From Nesterenkonia halotolerans (GTDB lineage: Bacteria > Actinomycetota > Actinomycetes > Actinomycetales > Micrococcaceae), in NCBI RefSeq assembly GCF_014874065.1, contig NZ_JADBEE010000001.1, positions 1,364,001 through 1,428,000 of the forward strand: 64,000 nt of DNA, written 5' to 3'. Below the pieces are notes generated by a model. That model was not told where the DNA came from. It did no database searches and worked only from the letters and a program-made list of their open reading frames with translations. The translations under genes and the position numbers were made by a program. Positions 1 through 8,006 of this stretch are shown piece by piece; the first letter of the stretch is position 1; each line of letters starts with the position of its first letter.

Positions 1-72
1 GTCGCAGCGTCACCGCCGGGGCTCCGCCATCAGACCGGCAGGATCGATCGCCCTGGTGTGCTCGACACTCAT
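1..72 (-). other. Possible 20-codon ORF overlapping the start of a gene cut by the window edge
   Basis: On the minus strand an ATG at 72 follows a good ribosome-binding sequence (GAAGGTGAATCC). It opens a frame of only 20 codons that ends in TGA at 12-10. That stop overlaps a GTG at 13 (GTGA), from which an open frame runs off the left edge. The layout could be a short leader peptide coupled to the next gene of the leftward purine operon, a frameshift, or a sequencing error. The truncated gene cannot be identified from four codons. Confidence 0.25.
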
Positions 73-171
73 GGATTCACCTTCTTCTCAGAACAGCGCT
101 GCGGGGGTCCTTCTACGCTAGGAGAGCGGTGTTAGGGATGTGTTTCCGAGCCATTGCCACCCCGAGAAAGC

Positions 172-1098
172 TCAGGCGAAGCCGCCGATCCATTCCCAGG
201 CCTGTGGGCGCTCGGGGGCGGCCCGGCGCGTGACGGAGGCATTCATCAGACCGTACGGGCGGTCCCCCGCCTGAAAGACCTCATTCGGGTTCTCCAGACC
301 GAAGGGGCTCAGGTCCACCACGTAGTGGTGGTTGTTCGGCATCACGAACCGGATGTCCTCGATCTGCTCCGCCGCACCGAGAACGGCCTCGCCTGCGGCG
401 TAGAGCGTCTGTTGCAGGGACAGCGAGTGGACCAGCGCGAACTGCTCCATCACGATCTGCTTGACCTGCGCGTAGAGAGCGTCGAAATCGACCTCTTGCG
501 CGTCGACGTCGGCGGCGAAGAGCCAGCGCGCGGTGATGTCAGTGGCCATCACCCGGTCCCGAGTCTCCGGCAGCGTGGTGTACCGGTCCTTCGGATAGCC
601 GGAGAACTCACTGCCGGTGGTCTTGAGCACGGTGAGGTCGCTGAAGCCGCCCATCAGGTGCTCGTCACCGTTCTGGATGGTCAGCGCGGCAGTGCGGATC
701 TCCTGCTTGGACTTCACAAAGGAGTGCTCGTGCTCGGTGAGCGTGCCATCGGAGCTTGGGACCTGGATCCGTTCCCAGGGGTAGGACTCCGCGGTCCAGC
801 GGCCCCCGTCGACCTCCGCGTACTCGGTGAAGTGGCGTCCGAGCAGCAGCAGGAACTGCTCCGGGGTGGTGATCCCGTGCTCCTTGGCGAAGGCGTAGAC
901 GGTGTTCTTCTGGGTGTCGGTGGCGATGACCCGTGTGTTGTCGCCTTCGGTGTAGCAGTCGGTGAAGTCTCCGCGCAGCATCGAACTCACGTTGAGATCC
1001 ATCAGCGTATGCACCGGGGTGTCCCGGTTGACCCGGACCACGCGGACCTCGGCCTTCCCATACTGGTTGGGGCCGAGGACGATGTCGGGGCTGCTCAT
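172..1098 (-). CDS. Urate oxidase (cofactor-independent uricase)
   Basis: Oxidises urate to 5-hydroxyisourate, the entry step of purine-ring opening. The 308-residue product has the uricase tunnel-fold pattern: an N-terminal NQYGKAEVRV segment with the expected catalytic Lys15, the ATDTQKN motif with the diad Thr near residue 60, and a late NNHHYVVDLSPFG motif holding the conserved Asn-His. Length is normal for the family. GGAG lies six bases before the ATG. The gene is the last complete member of a leftward operon, 44 bp behind uraH, which catalyses the next reaction. Confidence in the function is high. The symbol is left open because naming differs among genera (pucL, uaZ, uox). Confidence 0.96.
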   Translation of the reverse strand: MSSPDIVLGPNQYGKAEVRVVRVNRDTPVHTLMDLNVSSMLRGDFTDCYTEGDNTRVIATDTQKNTVYAFAKEHGITTPEQFLLLLGRHFTEYAEVDGGRWTAESYPWERIQVPSSDGTLTEHEHSFVKSKQEIRTAALTIQNGDEHLMGGFSDLTVLKTTGSEFSGYPKDRYTTLPETRDRVMATDITARWLFAADVDAQEVDFDALYAQVKQIVMEQFALVHSLSLQQTLYAAGEAVLGAAEQIEDIRFVMPNNHHYVVDLSPFGLENPNEVFQAGDRPYGLMNASVTRRAAPERPQAWEWIGGFA

Positions 1099-1142
1099 GG
1101 GTTCTCCTTCAAGTGCGAATCGGTGGGCGGGAGTGGGGCGGC

Positions 1143-1469
1143 TCAGCTGCCCCGGTAGGTGCTGTAGGCGAAGGGGCTCAGCAGCAGGGGCACGTGATAG
1201 TGCCCCGCGGAAGCTTCCACCGTGAAGGCCAGCGTGACCTCGGGGAAGAAGTGCTCGACCGCGCGGGAGGAGAAGTACTCGGCGGTGCCGAAGACGAGCC
1301 GGTAGGCACCGGCGGGGAGCGTCTCTGGTCCCAGCTCCGCGATGCGACCGTCGGCGTCGGTGGTGCCGGAGGCGATCTGCGCTCCCTCGGGCCCCAGCAG
1401 CTGCACCGTGATGCCGCGTGCGGGAGTCCCGGTGGTGGTGTCCAGGACGTGGGTGGTGATGAGACTCAT
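1143..1469 (-). CDS. uraH: Hydroxyisourate hydrolase (transthyretin-like)
   Basis: Hydrolyses 5-hydroxyisourate to OHCU. The 108-residue protein opens with the family N-terminus TTHVLDTTTGTPA and ends in the diagnostic YRGS tetrapeptide of the HIUase branch of transthyretin-related proteins. The start was placed at the ATG at 1469, preceded by AGAGGAG, rather than at upstream in-frame codons. The upstream extension (about 28 residues rich in Ser and Thr) is not part of the family. It lies 43 bp behind the RpiR-type regulator and directly before uricase. Confidence 0.96.
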   Translation of the reverse strand: MSLITTHVLDTTTGTPARGITVQLLGPEGAQIASGTTDADGRIAELGPETLPAGAYRLVFGTAEYFSSRAVEHFFPEVTLAFTVEASAGHYHVPLLLSPFAYSTYRGS

Positions 1470-1512
1470 CGTGGCTCCTCTGCTGTGTTTCGAGTGCTCG
1501 GTGTTCGAAAGC

Positions 1513-2400
1513 TCAGTGCTCGAGCTCGTCGAGTTCGTCATAGGCCTTCGCAATGGCGGAGATGCGCTTCCGCCCGGCGCCGAGCTGCCGGTTGAGCACC
1601 CCGTTGGCGAGCAGGCTGACCAGGGTCATCGCCGCCGCGTAGCTGTCGAACGCGCCTTCAGAGTCGATGGGGCATTCGATCCAGCAGTCGGCCTCCATGG
1701 CGTAGTGCCGGGAGGTGCTGTCGCCCAGACAGAGCAGCTGGGCCTCGGAGGAGGCCACCGCACGGACGGCCTTGCCGAAGACCACGGGACGACGGCGGAA
1801 GCCCACCGCCACCACCAGATCCCCGGCCCCTATGCCCGCGAGCTCCTCCCCCAGGGTCTGACCGGGCTGAGGTGCGATCCGCACCCTGGGCCGGCTCTGG
1901 ATGAGCTGCTGGTGCAGGTGCAGCGCCACCGGGTAGCTGTTGCGCAGTCCCAGCAGAATCACCCGTTCGGCGCTCGCGAGCATCTCCACCGCCTGCTGGA
2001 GCCTGCCGTCACCCAGGCCTGCGGTCAGCCGAGCAAGGTTCTCGTGGTCCCGCGCCTCGTGACGCTGCATCCCGGTGGAGCCCTCGGTGTCCGCGGAGGT
2101 CACCGGCGCAGCCGTGGGGACTCCGCGGCTGCGAAGCGCCCTGGCGTGATCCTTGACCTCGCGGAAGTCCACGAAGTCGAGCTTGCGGAAGAGCCGGGAC
2201 ACCGTGGCCTTCGAGACGCCAGTCTCGCGGCTGATATCGGCCGCGGAGAAGATGGCCAGGTCGCCCAGATGCTCCAGCAGGAAGTCCGCCACCCGCCGCT
2301 CCTGCGGCGCCAAGGCTCCGTAGTGCGCGTCGATCCGAGCGTCGATGCGTGTCTCGGGTTCAAGCCGCAGCTGATTCGCGGCGTCCGGTGTCGGGGTCAT
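1513..2400 (-). CDS. MurR/RpiR-family transcriptional regulator of the purine operon
   Basis: A 295-residue regulator. The N-terminal HTH_6 domain (about residues 25-100) contains the signature ISRETGVSKATVSRLFRKLDF. The C-terminal half (about 125-270) resembles a SIS domain, with GLRNSYPVALHLHQQLIQSR and VVAVGFRRRP segments. The start ATG overlaps the allC stop by four bases (ATGA), so the gene is translationally coupled inside the operon. It is the only regulator in the cluster and is the obvious candidate to bind the TGAAAC/GTTTCA half-sites at 4972-4997. The effector (a ureide or glyoxylate-type compound) is inferred from context only. Confidence 0.88.
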   Translation of the reverse strand: MTPTPDAANQLRLEPETRIDARIDAHYGALAPQERRVADFLLEHLGDLAIFSAADISRETGVSKATVSRLFRKLDFVDFREVKDHARALRSRGVPTAAPVTSADTEGSTGMQRHEARDHENLARLTAGLGDGRLQQAVEMLASAERVILLGLRNSYPVALHLHQQLIQSRPRVRIAPQPGQTLGEELAGIGAGDLVVAVGFRRRPVVFGKAVRAVASSEAQLLCLGDSTSRHYAMEADCWIECPIDSEGAFDSYAAAMTLVSLLANGVLNRQLGAGRKRISAIAKAYDELDELEH

Positions 2401-3665
2401 CGTCTCGCTCGCTCTCCATGCTCACGCGCCAGCACCCAGACAGCTTCTTGAAGCGCCTGCAGCGCCAGCGCCACGTCGGCGGCCAAGACGTTCTCCTCCG
2501 GGTGGTGGCTGATCCCATCCTCGCAGCGGGTGAAGAGCATGCCGATCTCGGTCACCGCCGCCATCGCCATGGCATCGTGCCCGGCGCGGGAGTACAGGGT
2601 GATCGGGTCGGTGTCCCCCGTCACAGCAACTCCGGCCGCGAGCGCCCGGGTCAGCCTGGGCGAGCAGCTCACGGTGGAGGCGGCGTGGATCTCTTCGACC
2701 ACCAGCTCCAGGTGACGCTGCGCACAGAATCCGGCCAGCGCGGCGTGGATCTCCTGCCAGGCGGCGTCGCGAAGCGCATCGGATTCGGCGCGCAGGTCCA
2801 GGGAGAAGTCGGCCTCTCCGGGCACGACGTTCACCGCTCCGGGACGGGTCTCCAGCTGACCGACCGTGGCGATCACCCCGCGCTCACGACCGATCCGTTC
2901 CACGTCCAGCACCGCCTGAGCCGCTCCGACCAGCGCATCTCGGCGGCGTTCATAAGGCGTGCCCCCGGCGTGCCGAGCCTCGCCGAGAATGGCGAGCCGG
3001 AAGCGTCGCGCCCCGGCGATGGAGCTGACCAGCCCCAGGGGCCGCTGGTCCGCTTCCAGATAGGGGCCCTGCTCAATATGGGCTTCAAGGTAGCCGACCA
3101 GATCCTCAGGTGACCGGGCGGCGTCGTCGATCCGCTCTGGATCCAGCCCGAAGTCCCAGAAGGCCTGGGCCATGCTGATCCCCTCGGCATCCAGGGCCTC
3201 CCACCAGGCGGGGTCCCAGGTGCCGGCCATGGCACGCGAGCCCAGCAGGGTTGCGCCGAAGCGCGTGCCCTCCTCATCGGCGTAGGCGATGACCTCCACG
3301 GCGAAGGGAAGGTCTCTCGCGTAGGGGGTCAGCAGTCGCGCGGTCTCGATTCCCAGCAGCACGCCCATGATGCCGTCATAGCGCCCGGCGTCCGGAACGG
3401 TGTCCAGGTGGGAGGCGATGATCAGCGCAGGCAGGCCGGGCTCGCGCCCCTCCAGCCGAGCACACTGATTGCCCGCGGCGTCCTGCCAGGTCTCCATTCC
3501 CACCTCGGCCATCCAGGCGGCAGCGAGCTCATTGTGTCGCTGGTGCTCCTGGGTCAGATAAGCACGCAGGATCCCGGCCGGCAGGGCGCTGATGGCGGCG
3601 AGCTCATCGCAGCGAGTCATTATGCGGGCGGCCGCCGCGTCGAAGGTCATGGGGACACCCGTCAT
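2397..3665 (-). CDS. allC: Allantoate amidohydrolase-like M20 metallohydrolase
   Basis: An M20-family dinuclear metal hydrolase of 422 residues. ASHLDTVPDAGRYDG (about 84-98) carries the first metal-binding His and the bridging Asp. YADEEGTRFG carries the catalytic and metal Glu pair, and a late SRAGHDAM supplies a C-terminal His. Such enzymes convert allantoate to ureidoglycine, ammonia and CO2, or act on N-carbamoyl amino acids. Placement between pucG and uraH favours allantoate. The ATG overlaps the pucG stop by four bases. An internal ATG at residue 6 is an alternative start. Confidence 0.85.
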   Translation of the reverse strand: MTGVPMTFDAAAARIMTRCDELAAISALPAGILRAYLTQEHQRHNELAAAWMAEVGMETWQDAAGNQCARLEGREPGLPALIIASHLDTVPDAGRYDGIMGVLLGIETARLLTPYARDLPFAVEVIAYADEEGTRFGATLLGSRAMAGTWDPAWWEALDAEGISMAQAFWDFGLDPERIDDAARSPEDLVGYLEAHIEQGPYLEADQRPLGLVSSIAGARRFRLAILGEARHAGGTPYERRRDALVGAAQAVLDVERIGRERGVIATVGQLETRPGAVNVVPGEADFSLDLRAESDALRDAAWQEIHAALAGFCAQRHLELVVEEIHAASTVSCSPRLTRALAAGVAVTGDTDPITLYSRAGHDAMAMAAVTEIGMLFTRCEDGISHHPEENVLAADVALALQALQEAVWVLAREHGERARR

Positions 3666-4966
3666 GGGGAGACTCCCCTGGACTGCAGGGGGTGAGTGGA
3701 CTGCAGGGACTGGTCATGCTCTCCGGGCTGCCCGCGATCCGGCTGAGCCTGGTAGATCTCTGCCGCGGCGCCGGCACCGCCGCCCGGGCGGACCTCTGCG
3801 CCACCGGCGCGCAACACCTGTTCCAGTGCCGCAAGGGTGAGCATGACGGCGTCCTTGCGGGCGTTGTAGCCCATGGTGCCGATCCGCCAGACCTTGCCGT
3901 GCAGCGGTCCGAAGCTGGTGCCGATCTCGATGCCGTAGTCCTGAAGCATCGCGGTCCGCGCGGCGTCGCCGTCGATTCCTGCTGGGATCTCCACCGCGAC
4001 CACGTTGTTCATCTTGTGCGCGATGTCTCCGAAGACCTGCAGCCCGAGTCCCTGGACTCCTGCCAACATGGCCCGGCCATGGAGCTCATGACGGGCGACG
4101 GCGTCGTCGACTCCCTCCTGAAGCAGCAGTCGGGCGCATTCCCGGGCACCGTAGAGCATGGAGGTGGCTTCGGTGTGGTGGTTCAGCCGCTGCGGACCCC
4201 AATAGTCCATGATCATGGCCAGATCAAAGTAGTTCGAGGCGATTCTGGTGCCGCGACCCTCGGTGCCGTCGGCGATGCCTGCTTCGACGTGTCGGCGCGA
4301 GCGGATGGCCTCCACGGCACGCTCGGAAAGAGTGATGGGCGCCGATCCGGAGGGGCCGCCGAGGCATTTCTGCAGTCCGGCGGTGACCGCGTCGACGTTC
4401 CATGCATCCGCCGAGAACTCATTGCCGGCCAGGGAGGCCGTCACGTCGGTGTAGAACAGGACGTCGTGGCGCTGGCAGATCTCACCGATGCCGGCGAGCG
4501 GCTGATTCATCGTGGTGGAGGTGTCACCCTGGACCAGGGCGAGCAGCGCTGGCCGCTCCTCGACGATGGCCTGTTCGATCTCCTCCGGCGTGAAGACCTG
4601 GCCCCAGGTCTTCTCCCGGACGGCGACCTCAGCGCCGGCGCGCACCGCGATCTCCTTGAGCAGGTGGCCGAACCGTCCGAAGATCGGCACGAGCACCTTG
4701 GCGCCGGGTTCGATCAGCGAGATCAGGGCCGCTTCGATGCCTGCCCGGGAGGTGCCGTCCACCAGGAATGTGGCCTCGTTGCTGGTCTTGAAGACTCCGC
4801 GGTAAAGCTCCATGACTTCGTTCATATAGCCGGTCATCGCGGGATCGTACTGGCCCACGAGCTGGGCTGACATGGCGCGCAGCACGCGCGGATCGGCGTT
4901 GATCGGGCCCGGCCCCATGAGCAGCCGGGGCGGCGGATTGATCTGGCGGGAAGTCATGGTCACCAT
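3662..4966 (-). CDS. pucG: (S)-Ureidoglycine--glyoxylate aminotransferase
   Basis: A fold-type I PLP aminotransferase (class V) of 434 residues. LLMGPGPINADPRVLRAMS at 15-33 is the alanine/serine:glyoxylate transaminase N-terminal signature. FYTDVTAS supplies the pyridine-N Asp (about 174), and TAGLQKCLGGP the Schiff-base Lys (about 200). In the ureide pathway it moves the amino group of ureidoglycine to glyoxylate, giving oxalurate and glycine. Context with uraD and allC supports this over plain alanine-glyoxylate transaminase. ATG codons at 4966 and 4957 both lack a strong ribosome-binding site. A phased inverted repeat lies just upstream, so this gene may have its own promoter within the operon. 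Confidence 0.88.
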   Translation of the reverse strand: MVTMTSRQINPPPRLLMGPGPINADPRVLRAMSAQLVGQYDPAMTGYMNEVMELYRGVFKTSNEATFLVDGTSRAGIEAALISLIEPGAKVLVPIFGRFGHLLKEIAVRAGAEVAVREKTWGQVFTPEEIEQAIVEERPALLALVQGDTSTTMNQPLAGIGEICQRHDVLFYTDVTASLAGNEFSADAWNVDAVTAGLQKCLGGPSGSAPITLSERAVEAIRSRRHVEAGIADGTEGRGTRIASNYFDLAMIMDYWGPQRLNHHTEATSMLYGARECARLLLQEGVDDAVARHELHGRAMLAGVQGLGLQVFGDIAHKMNNVVAVEIPAGIDGDAARTAMLQDYGIEIGTSFGPLHGKVWRIGTMGYNARKDAVMLTLAALEQVLRAGGAEVRPGGGAGAAAEIYQAQPDRGQPGEHDQSLQSTHPLQSRGVSP

Positions 4967-4971
4967 GCTAC

Positions 4972-4997
4972 TGAAACTATTGTTTCATCTGTGAAAC
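4972..4997. promoter_or_regulatory. Candidate operator: three 10-bp-phased TGAAAC/GTTTCA half-sites
   Basis: TGAAAC at 4972, GTTTCA at 4982 and TGAAAC at 4992 alternate in orientation with exactly 10 bp between starts, giving two overlapping palindromes in the 43-bp gap before pucG. A degenerate pair (TGGAAT, four bases, GTTTCA at 7994-8009) lies about 62 bp upstream of the first gene of the operon. The RpiR-type regulator encoded in the operon is the likely binder, by inference. Confidence 0.5.
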
Positions 4998-5009
4998 AGG
5001 TGCGTATCG

Positions 5010-5501
5010 TCATGAGACGACCTGCCCCAGCCGCAGCACTGCGATCTCAGCGAGCTGCTGGCGCCGGACGACTGCCTCTTCCTCCTCAGTGTTCTGCAGA
5101 CGAAGCGCGAGCTGGGTGCGCATCTCGCGGTCTGATCGGCCGGCGGCGCGGATCAGGAAGATCCGGTCGAAGCGCTGCTCGTAGGCCTCATTGGCGCTGA
5201 CCCACTCCGCCTGGGCGGCCTCATCGGCCCCGAGGCTTCCCTGTTCACGCCGGGAGGCCTCGGCTTCCCGAGAGGAGCCCTGCACCTTCTCCCCGATCCG
5301 CGGGTGATGTTCCAGCGCGCCGTCGACCTCGAGGTCGGTCCAGTCCTGCGCCAGCTCTGCGGCGGTGGTGGTCAGCTCCTCGACGCTGTCGTAGGGTCTC
5401 CGGGCGAGGATCGCCGCGCGCCAGGAGGGGATGGGCGCGCAGGCGGCGAGCGTCTCGGTCAGCTCCCCCGGGGTGGCCTCATTGAATTCACTGAGCTTCA
5501 T
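5010..5501 (-). CDS. uraD: OHCU decarboxylase
   Basis: Decarboxylates 2-oxo-4-hydroxy-4-carboxy-5-ureidoimidazoline to S-allantoin. The 163-residue protein shows the HHPRIGEK motif (about 64-71) with the catalytic His, then NEAYEQRFDRIFLIRAAGRS, the UraD equivalent of the conserved Phe-rich strand followed by a G-R/K-S turn. Its ATG overlaps the amidase stop by four bases, with AGGAG upstream. It forms the uricase, UraH, UraD trio with the genes at the downstream end of the operon. Confidence 0.95.
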   Translation of the reverse strand: MKLSEFNEATPGELTETLAACAPIPSWRAAILARRPYDSVEELTTTAAELAQDWTDLEVDGALEHHPRIGEKVQGSSREAEASRREQGSLGADEAAQAEWVSANEAYEQRFDRIFLIRAAGRSDREMRTQLALRLQNTEEEEAVVRRQQLAEIAVLRLGQVVS

Positions 5502-6778
5502 CGTCGGATCTCCTGAGTCGGCTGGAGCCGGGCGTGGAACTGCTGCGCCCAGCTGATGAGTTCATGATCGCTGCCGGGCGCCCCGAGCAGGCTGACGCCG
5601 GTGGGAAGTCCCGCTGCCGTGCGCAGCGGGACATTGACCACGGGCAGCCCGGCAAGACCCGCCAGGCAGGTGAGCATCATGGTGCCGCGGCGGTGCTTCT
5701 CGATGACTTCTCCACCCAGCGCGGCCTCGCGGCGCAGCGGCGCAGGACCGGCGGCCGAGGGAAGCGCCAGCACGGAGTCGCCGACCCATTCGCGGATGAT
5801 CCGGCGGGCGCCGGCTGCCAGCGCCCGGGCCTGCTGCTCCTGATCGGCGCTGAACTGGCTGGCCGTGCGGAACCGTGCGCCGACGTCGTCGGCCATCGCC
5901 TCCCAGTGGGAGCTGATCCACTCGCCGTGGTTCGCCCAGGCCTCGCGCATCTGAATGATGCGGAAGGCCTCGAACCAGGCGGCGTGCATGTCCCGGGAGA
6001 CGCCCTCGAGTCGCTTCAGGTGCAGGCTTGGGTGCAGGGATTCGTGATGCCCGCTCACGCCGTCCACGGCGGCGCGCACGGCGTCGGCCACCTCCGGGTC
6101 CACCTGGTCGAAGAGGCTGGGGATGATCGTGAGCTCCGGCGGAAGCGCGGAGGGCTGGGCGGGCTCTTCGCGGGCGGGCTGTTCGCGGGCGGGTTGTTCG
6201 CGGGCGGGCAGGAGCACCTCCGCCACGAGGCCCAGTGTCTCGGCGTCGCGTGTCATCCAGCCGACGGTGTCGAAGCTCTGCGCGAGCGGGAGCAGACCCT
6301 CGCGGGAGATCGCACCATGGGTGCTGCGCATGCCCCAGAGCCCCTGGTAGGAGGCTGGCACGCGGATCGACCCGCCGGTGTCGGTGCCCAGCCCGATGCT
6401 CACCTGGCCCAGTGCGACGGCGGCGGCGGAGCCCGAGCTGGAGCCACCGCTGATCCGATCCGGGGCAGCGGGGTTCGGCGGTGTGCCGTAGTGCTGGTTG
6501 GTCCCGGCCAGCGAGAGTGCGAACTCATCGGTCTGCGCGATCCCGGTGATCGCCGCGCCTGCCTCGAGCAGGAGCCGCACGGCAGTTGCGGTGCTGGTCT
6601 GCTCGGTGGCCTCGGCCAGCCAGGTGGGGTTGCCGGCGCCGATGCGGTGTCCCGCGAGGGCGTAGAGGTCCTTGACGGCGACGCTCTGGCCTTCCAGCGG
6701 TCCGGCGCCGGAGGAAGGGACCAGCGGGGCGTCCGGTTCCCCGCCTGAACGCCAGACGGTGCTCGCGACGGACCCCAT
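5498..6778 (-). CDS. Amidase-signature family hydrolase of the purine operon
   Basis: An amidase-signature hydrolase of 426 residues. The catalytic triad is visible: Lys in VAVKDLY (about 36), the cis-Ser in SGGSSSGSAAAVA (about 113) and the nucleophile Ser in GLGTDTGGSIR (about 137). The ATG at 6778 has GGAG five bases upstream and overlaps the formamidase stop by one base. A GTG one codon earlier is possible. A 15-bp triplication adds an AREQP repeat around residue 200, probably a surface loop. Relatives include AtzF-type allophanate hydrolases. Position next to pucG suggests a ureide or oxalurate-type amide as substrate, but this is inference. Confidence 0.8.
   Translation of the reverse strand: MGSVASTVWRSGGEPDAPLVPSSGAGPLEGQSVAVKDLYALAGHRIGAGNPTWLAEATEQTSTATAVRLLLEAGAAITGIAQTDEFALSLAGTNQHYGTPPNPAAPDRISGGSSSGSAAAVALGQVSIGLGTDTGGSIRVPASYQGLWGMRSTHGAISREGLLPLAQSFDTVGWMTRDAETLGLVAEVLLPAREQPAREQPAREEPAQPSALPPELTIIPSLFDQVDPEVADAVRAAVDGVSGHHESLHPSLHLKRLEGVSRDMHAAWFEAFRIIQMREAWANHGEWISSHWEAMADDVGARFRTASQFSADQEQQARALAAGARRIIREWVGDSVLALPSAAGPAPLRREAALGGEVIEKHRRGTMMLTCLAGLAGLPVVNVPLRTAAGLPTGVSLLGAPGSDHELISWAQQFHARLQPTQEIRR
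6161..6205 (-). repeat. 3 x 15-bp in-frame tandem repeat inside the amidase gene
   Basis: Three consecutive 15-bp units (6161-6175, 6176-6190, 6191-6205), differing by one or two bases, encode the repeated pentapeptide AREQP/AREEP. The multiple-of-three unit keeps the frame, so copy number could vary without inactivating the enzyme. Confidence 0.8.
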
Positions 6779-7932
6779 CACAGCTCCGTGAAATCTGAGA
6801 TGGCCACCCGGGCGTGGACGCCTTTGACCAGGTCGACCACCTGGGAAATGTTGAAGTCGGTGGCGGCGGAGAGATAGGCGTAGGCATGTTCGGCATCCAG
6901 GCCCCAGCGGGCCTGCAGCAGCACGATCGCGTTGCGCACGCAGTTCCGCACGGCGATGTCCAGGTCCTCGTCCATGCCGGTGGGGATGAGGAACTCTGCG
7001 GTCTCTGCCAGCGGTCCGACCTGTTCGCCGAAGGCTGTCAGGGCCTGCTCCCGAGGAATGACCTCGAAGCGCAGCAGCCCGCGCAGCGAGGCCTCCATCG
7101 CGGTGAGCGCCACTTCTCCGTCGCCCTGGGCGAAGTGCGGATCGCCCACAAAGGCCAGTGCACCTGGCACCTGCACCGGCAGGTAGAGCGAGGTCCCTTC
7201 GGTGAGCATCTTGATGTCGATATTGCCGCCATGGGTCCCCGGCGGCACTGAATGCGGACGGGTCTCCCCCGCTACGGCCACGCCGATGGTCCCGAAGAAG
7301 GGTGCCAGCTCGAAGCTCAGCAGCCTCTCAGCCCCGGCACGCGGAGCCATTCGGCCGCGGGCTGCACCGGGGGCGGGGCGCTCAGGCTCTGCGGACCCTG
7401 CAGACATTGTCGATGCTGCGGACTCCTCGGACTCCTCGGGCTCCTCCACGGCGGCGAAGATCGAGACGTTGCGCTCACCGCGCGGGTACTCTCCGGTGAG
7501 CGCCCCCTTGCCGTGGCGGTTGGAGATGATGCCGTAGGGAACACGACGCTGCAGCTGCTCGATGGTGACCTTGAGCAGATCACCCGGCATGGCGCCCTGA
7601 ACATGGATCGGCCCGGTGTTCACGTGCGGACCGTCGACGGCGGGGTCCCGCGGGTGGTCACTGGCCGCGAGCGCGATCGCGTCGGTGAGCACCTGCTCCT
7701 CGGGCACTCCGTGTCCGGCGAAGTAGGCCAGCGGATCCCGACCCTGATCCTCCAGGATCCCTTCATGAGAAAGGGTGTCGATGAGGACCCGATCCCCGGA
7801 CTCGATGCGCAGCGCCGGCTCATCGGCGGCGCAGGGCAGTCGCCCCCAGAAGATGTTCTCCGGGCTGGCTGGGAGGTAGCGGACGCCCTCGGACAGGTGT
7901 TCGCCGGGCTGCAGGATGGGCTGCGGGCTCAT
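6778..7932 (-). CDS. Acetamidase/formamidase-family protein
   Basis: A FmdA/AmdA-family amidohydrolase of 384 residues. Family features include HVNTGPIHVQGAMPGDLLKVTI, SNRHGKGAL, PHSVPPGTHGGNIDIK and FVGDPHFAQGDGEVALTAMEA. A Glu/Ser/Pro/Ala-rich insertion (about residues 165-200) is unusual and interrupts the fold between two conserved blocks. It is the first gene of the leftward operon, with AGGAGAG before its ATG. Members hydrolyse short aliphatic amides to ammonia. Here it may process an amide released from ureide breakdown, but the substrate is not readable from sequence. Confidence 0.82.
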   Translation of the reverse strand: MSPQPILQPGEHLSEGVRYLPASPENIFWGRLPCAADEPALRIESGDRVLIDTLSHEGILEDQGRDPLAYFAGHGVPEEQVLTDAIALAASDHPRDPAVDGPHVNTGPIHVQGAMPGDLLKVTIEQLQRRVPYGIISNRHGKGALTGEYPRGERNVSIFAAVEEPEESEESAASTMSAGSAEPERPAPGAARGRMAPRAGAERLLSFELAPFFGTIGVAVAGETRPHSVPPGTHGGNIDIKMLTEGTSLYLPVQVPGALAFVGDPHFAQGDGEVALTAMEASLRGLLRFEVIPREQALTAFGEQVGPLAETAEFLIPTGMDEDLDIAVRNCVRNAIVLLQARWGLDAEHAYAYLSAATDFNISQVVDLVKGVHARVAISDFTEL

Positions 7933-8006
7933 GGATCACTCTCCTCGTTCCGATCAGTCTGCCCGATCAGGTGTTACAGCAGAGTGACATCTCTGGAATG
8001 TCTGTT

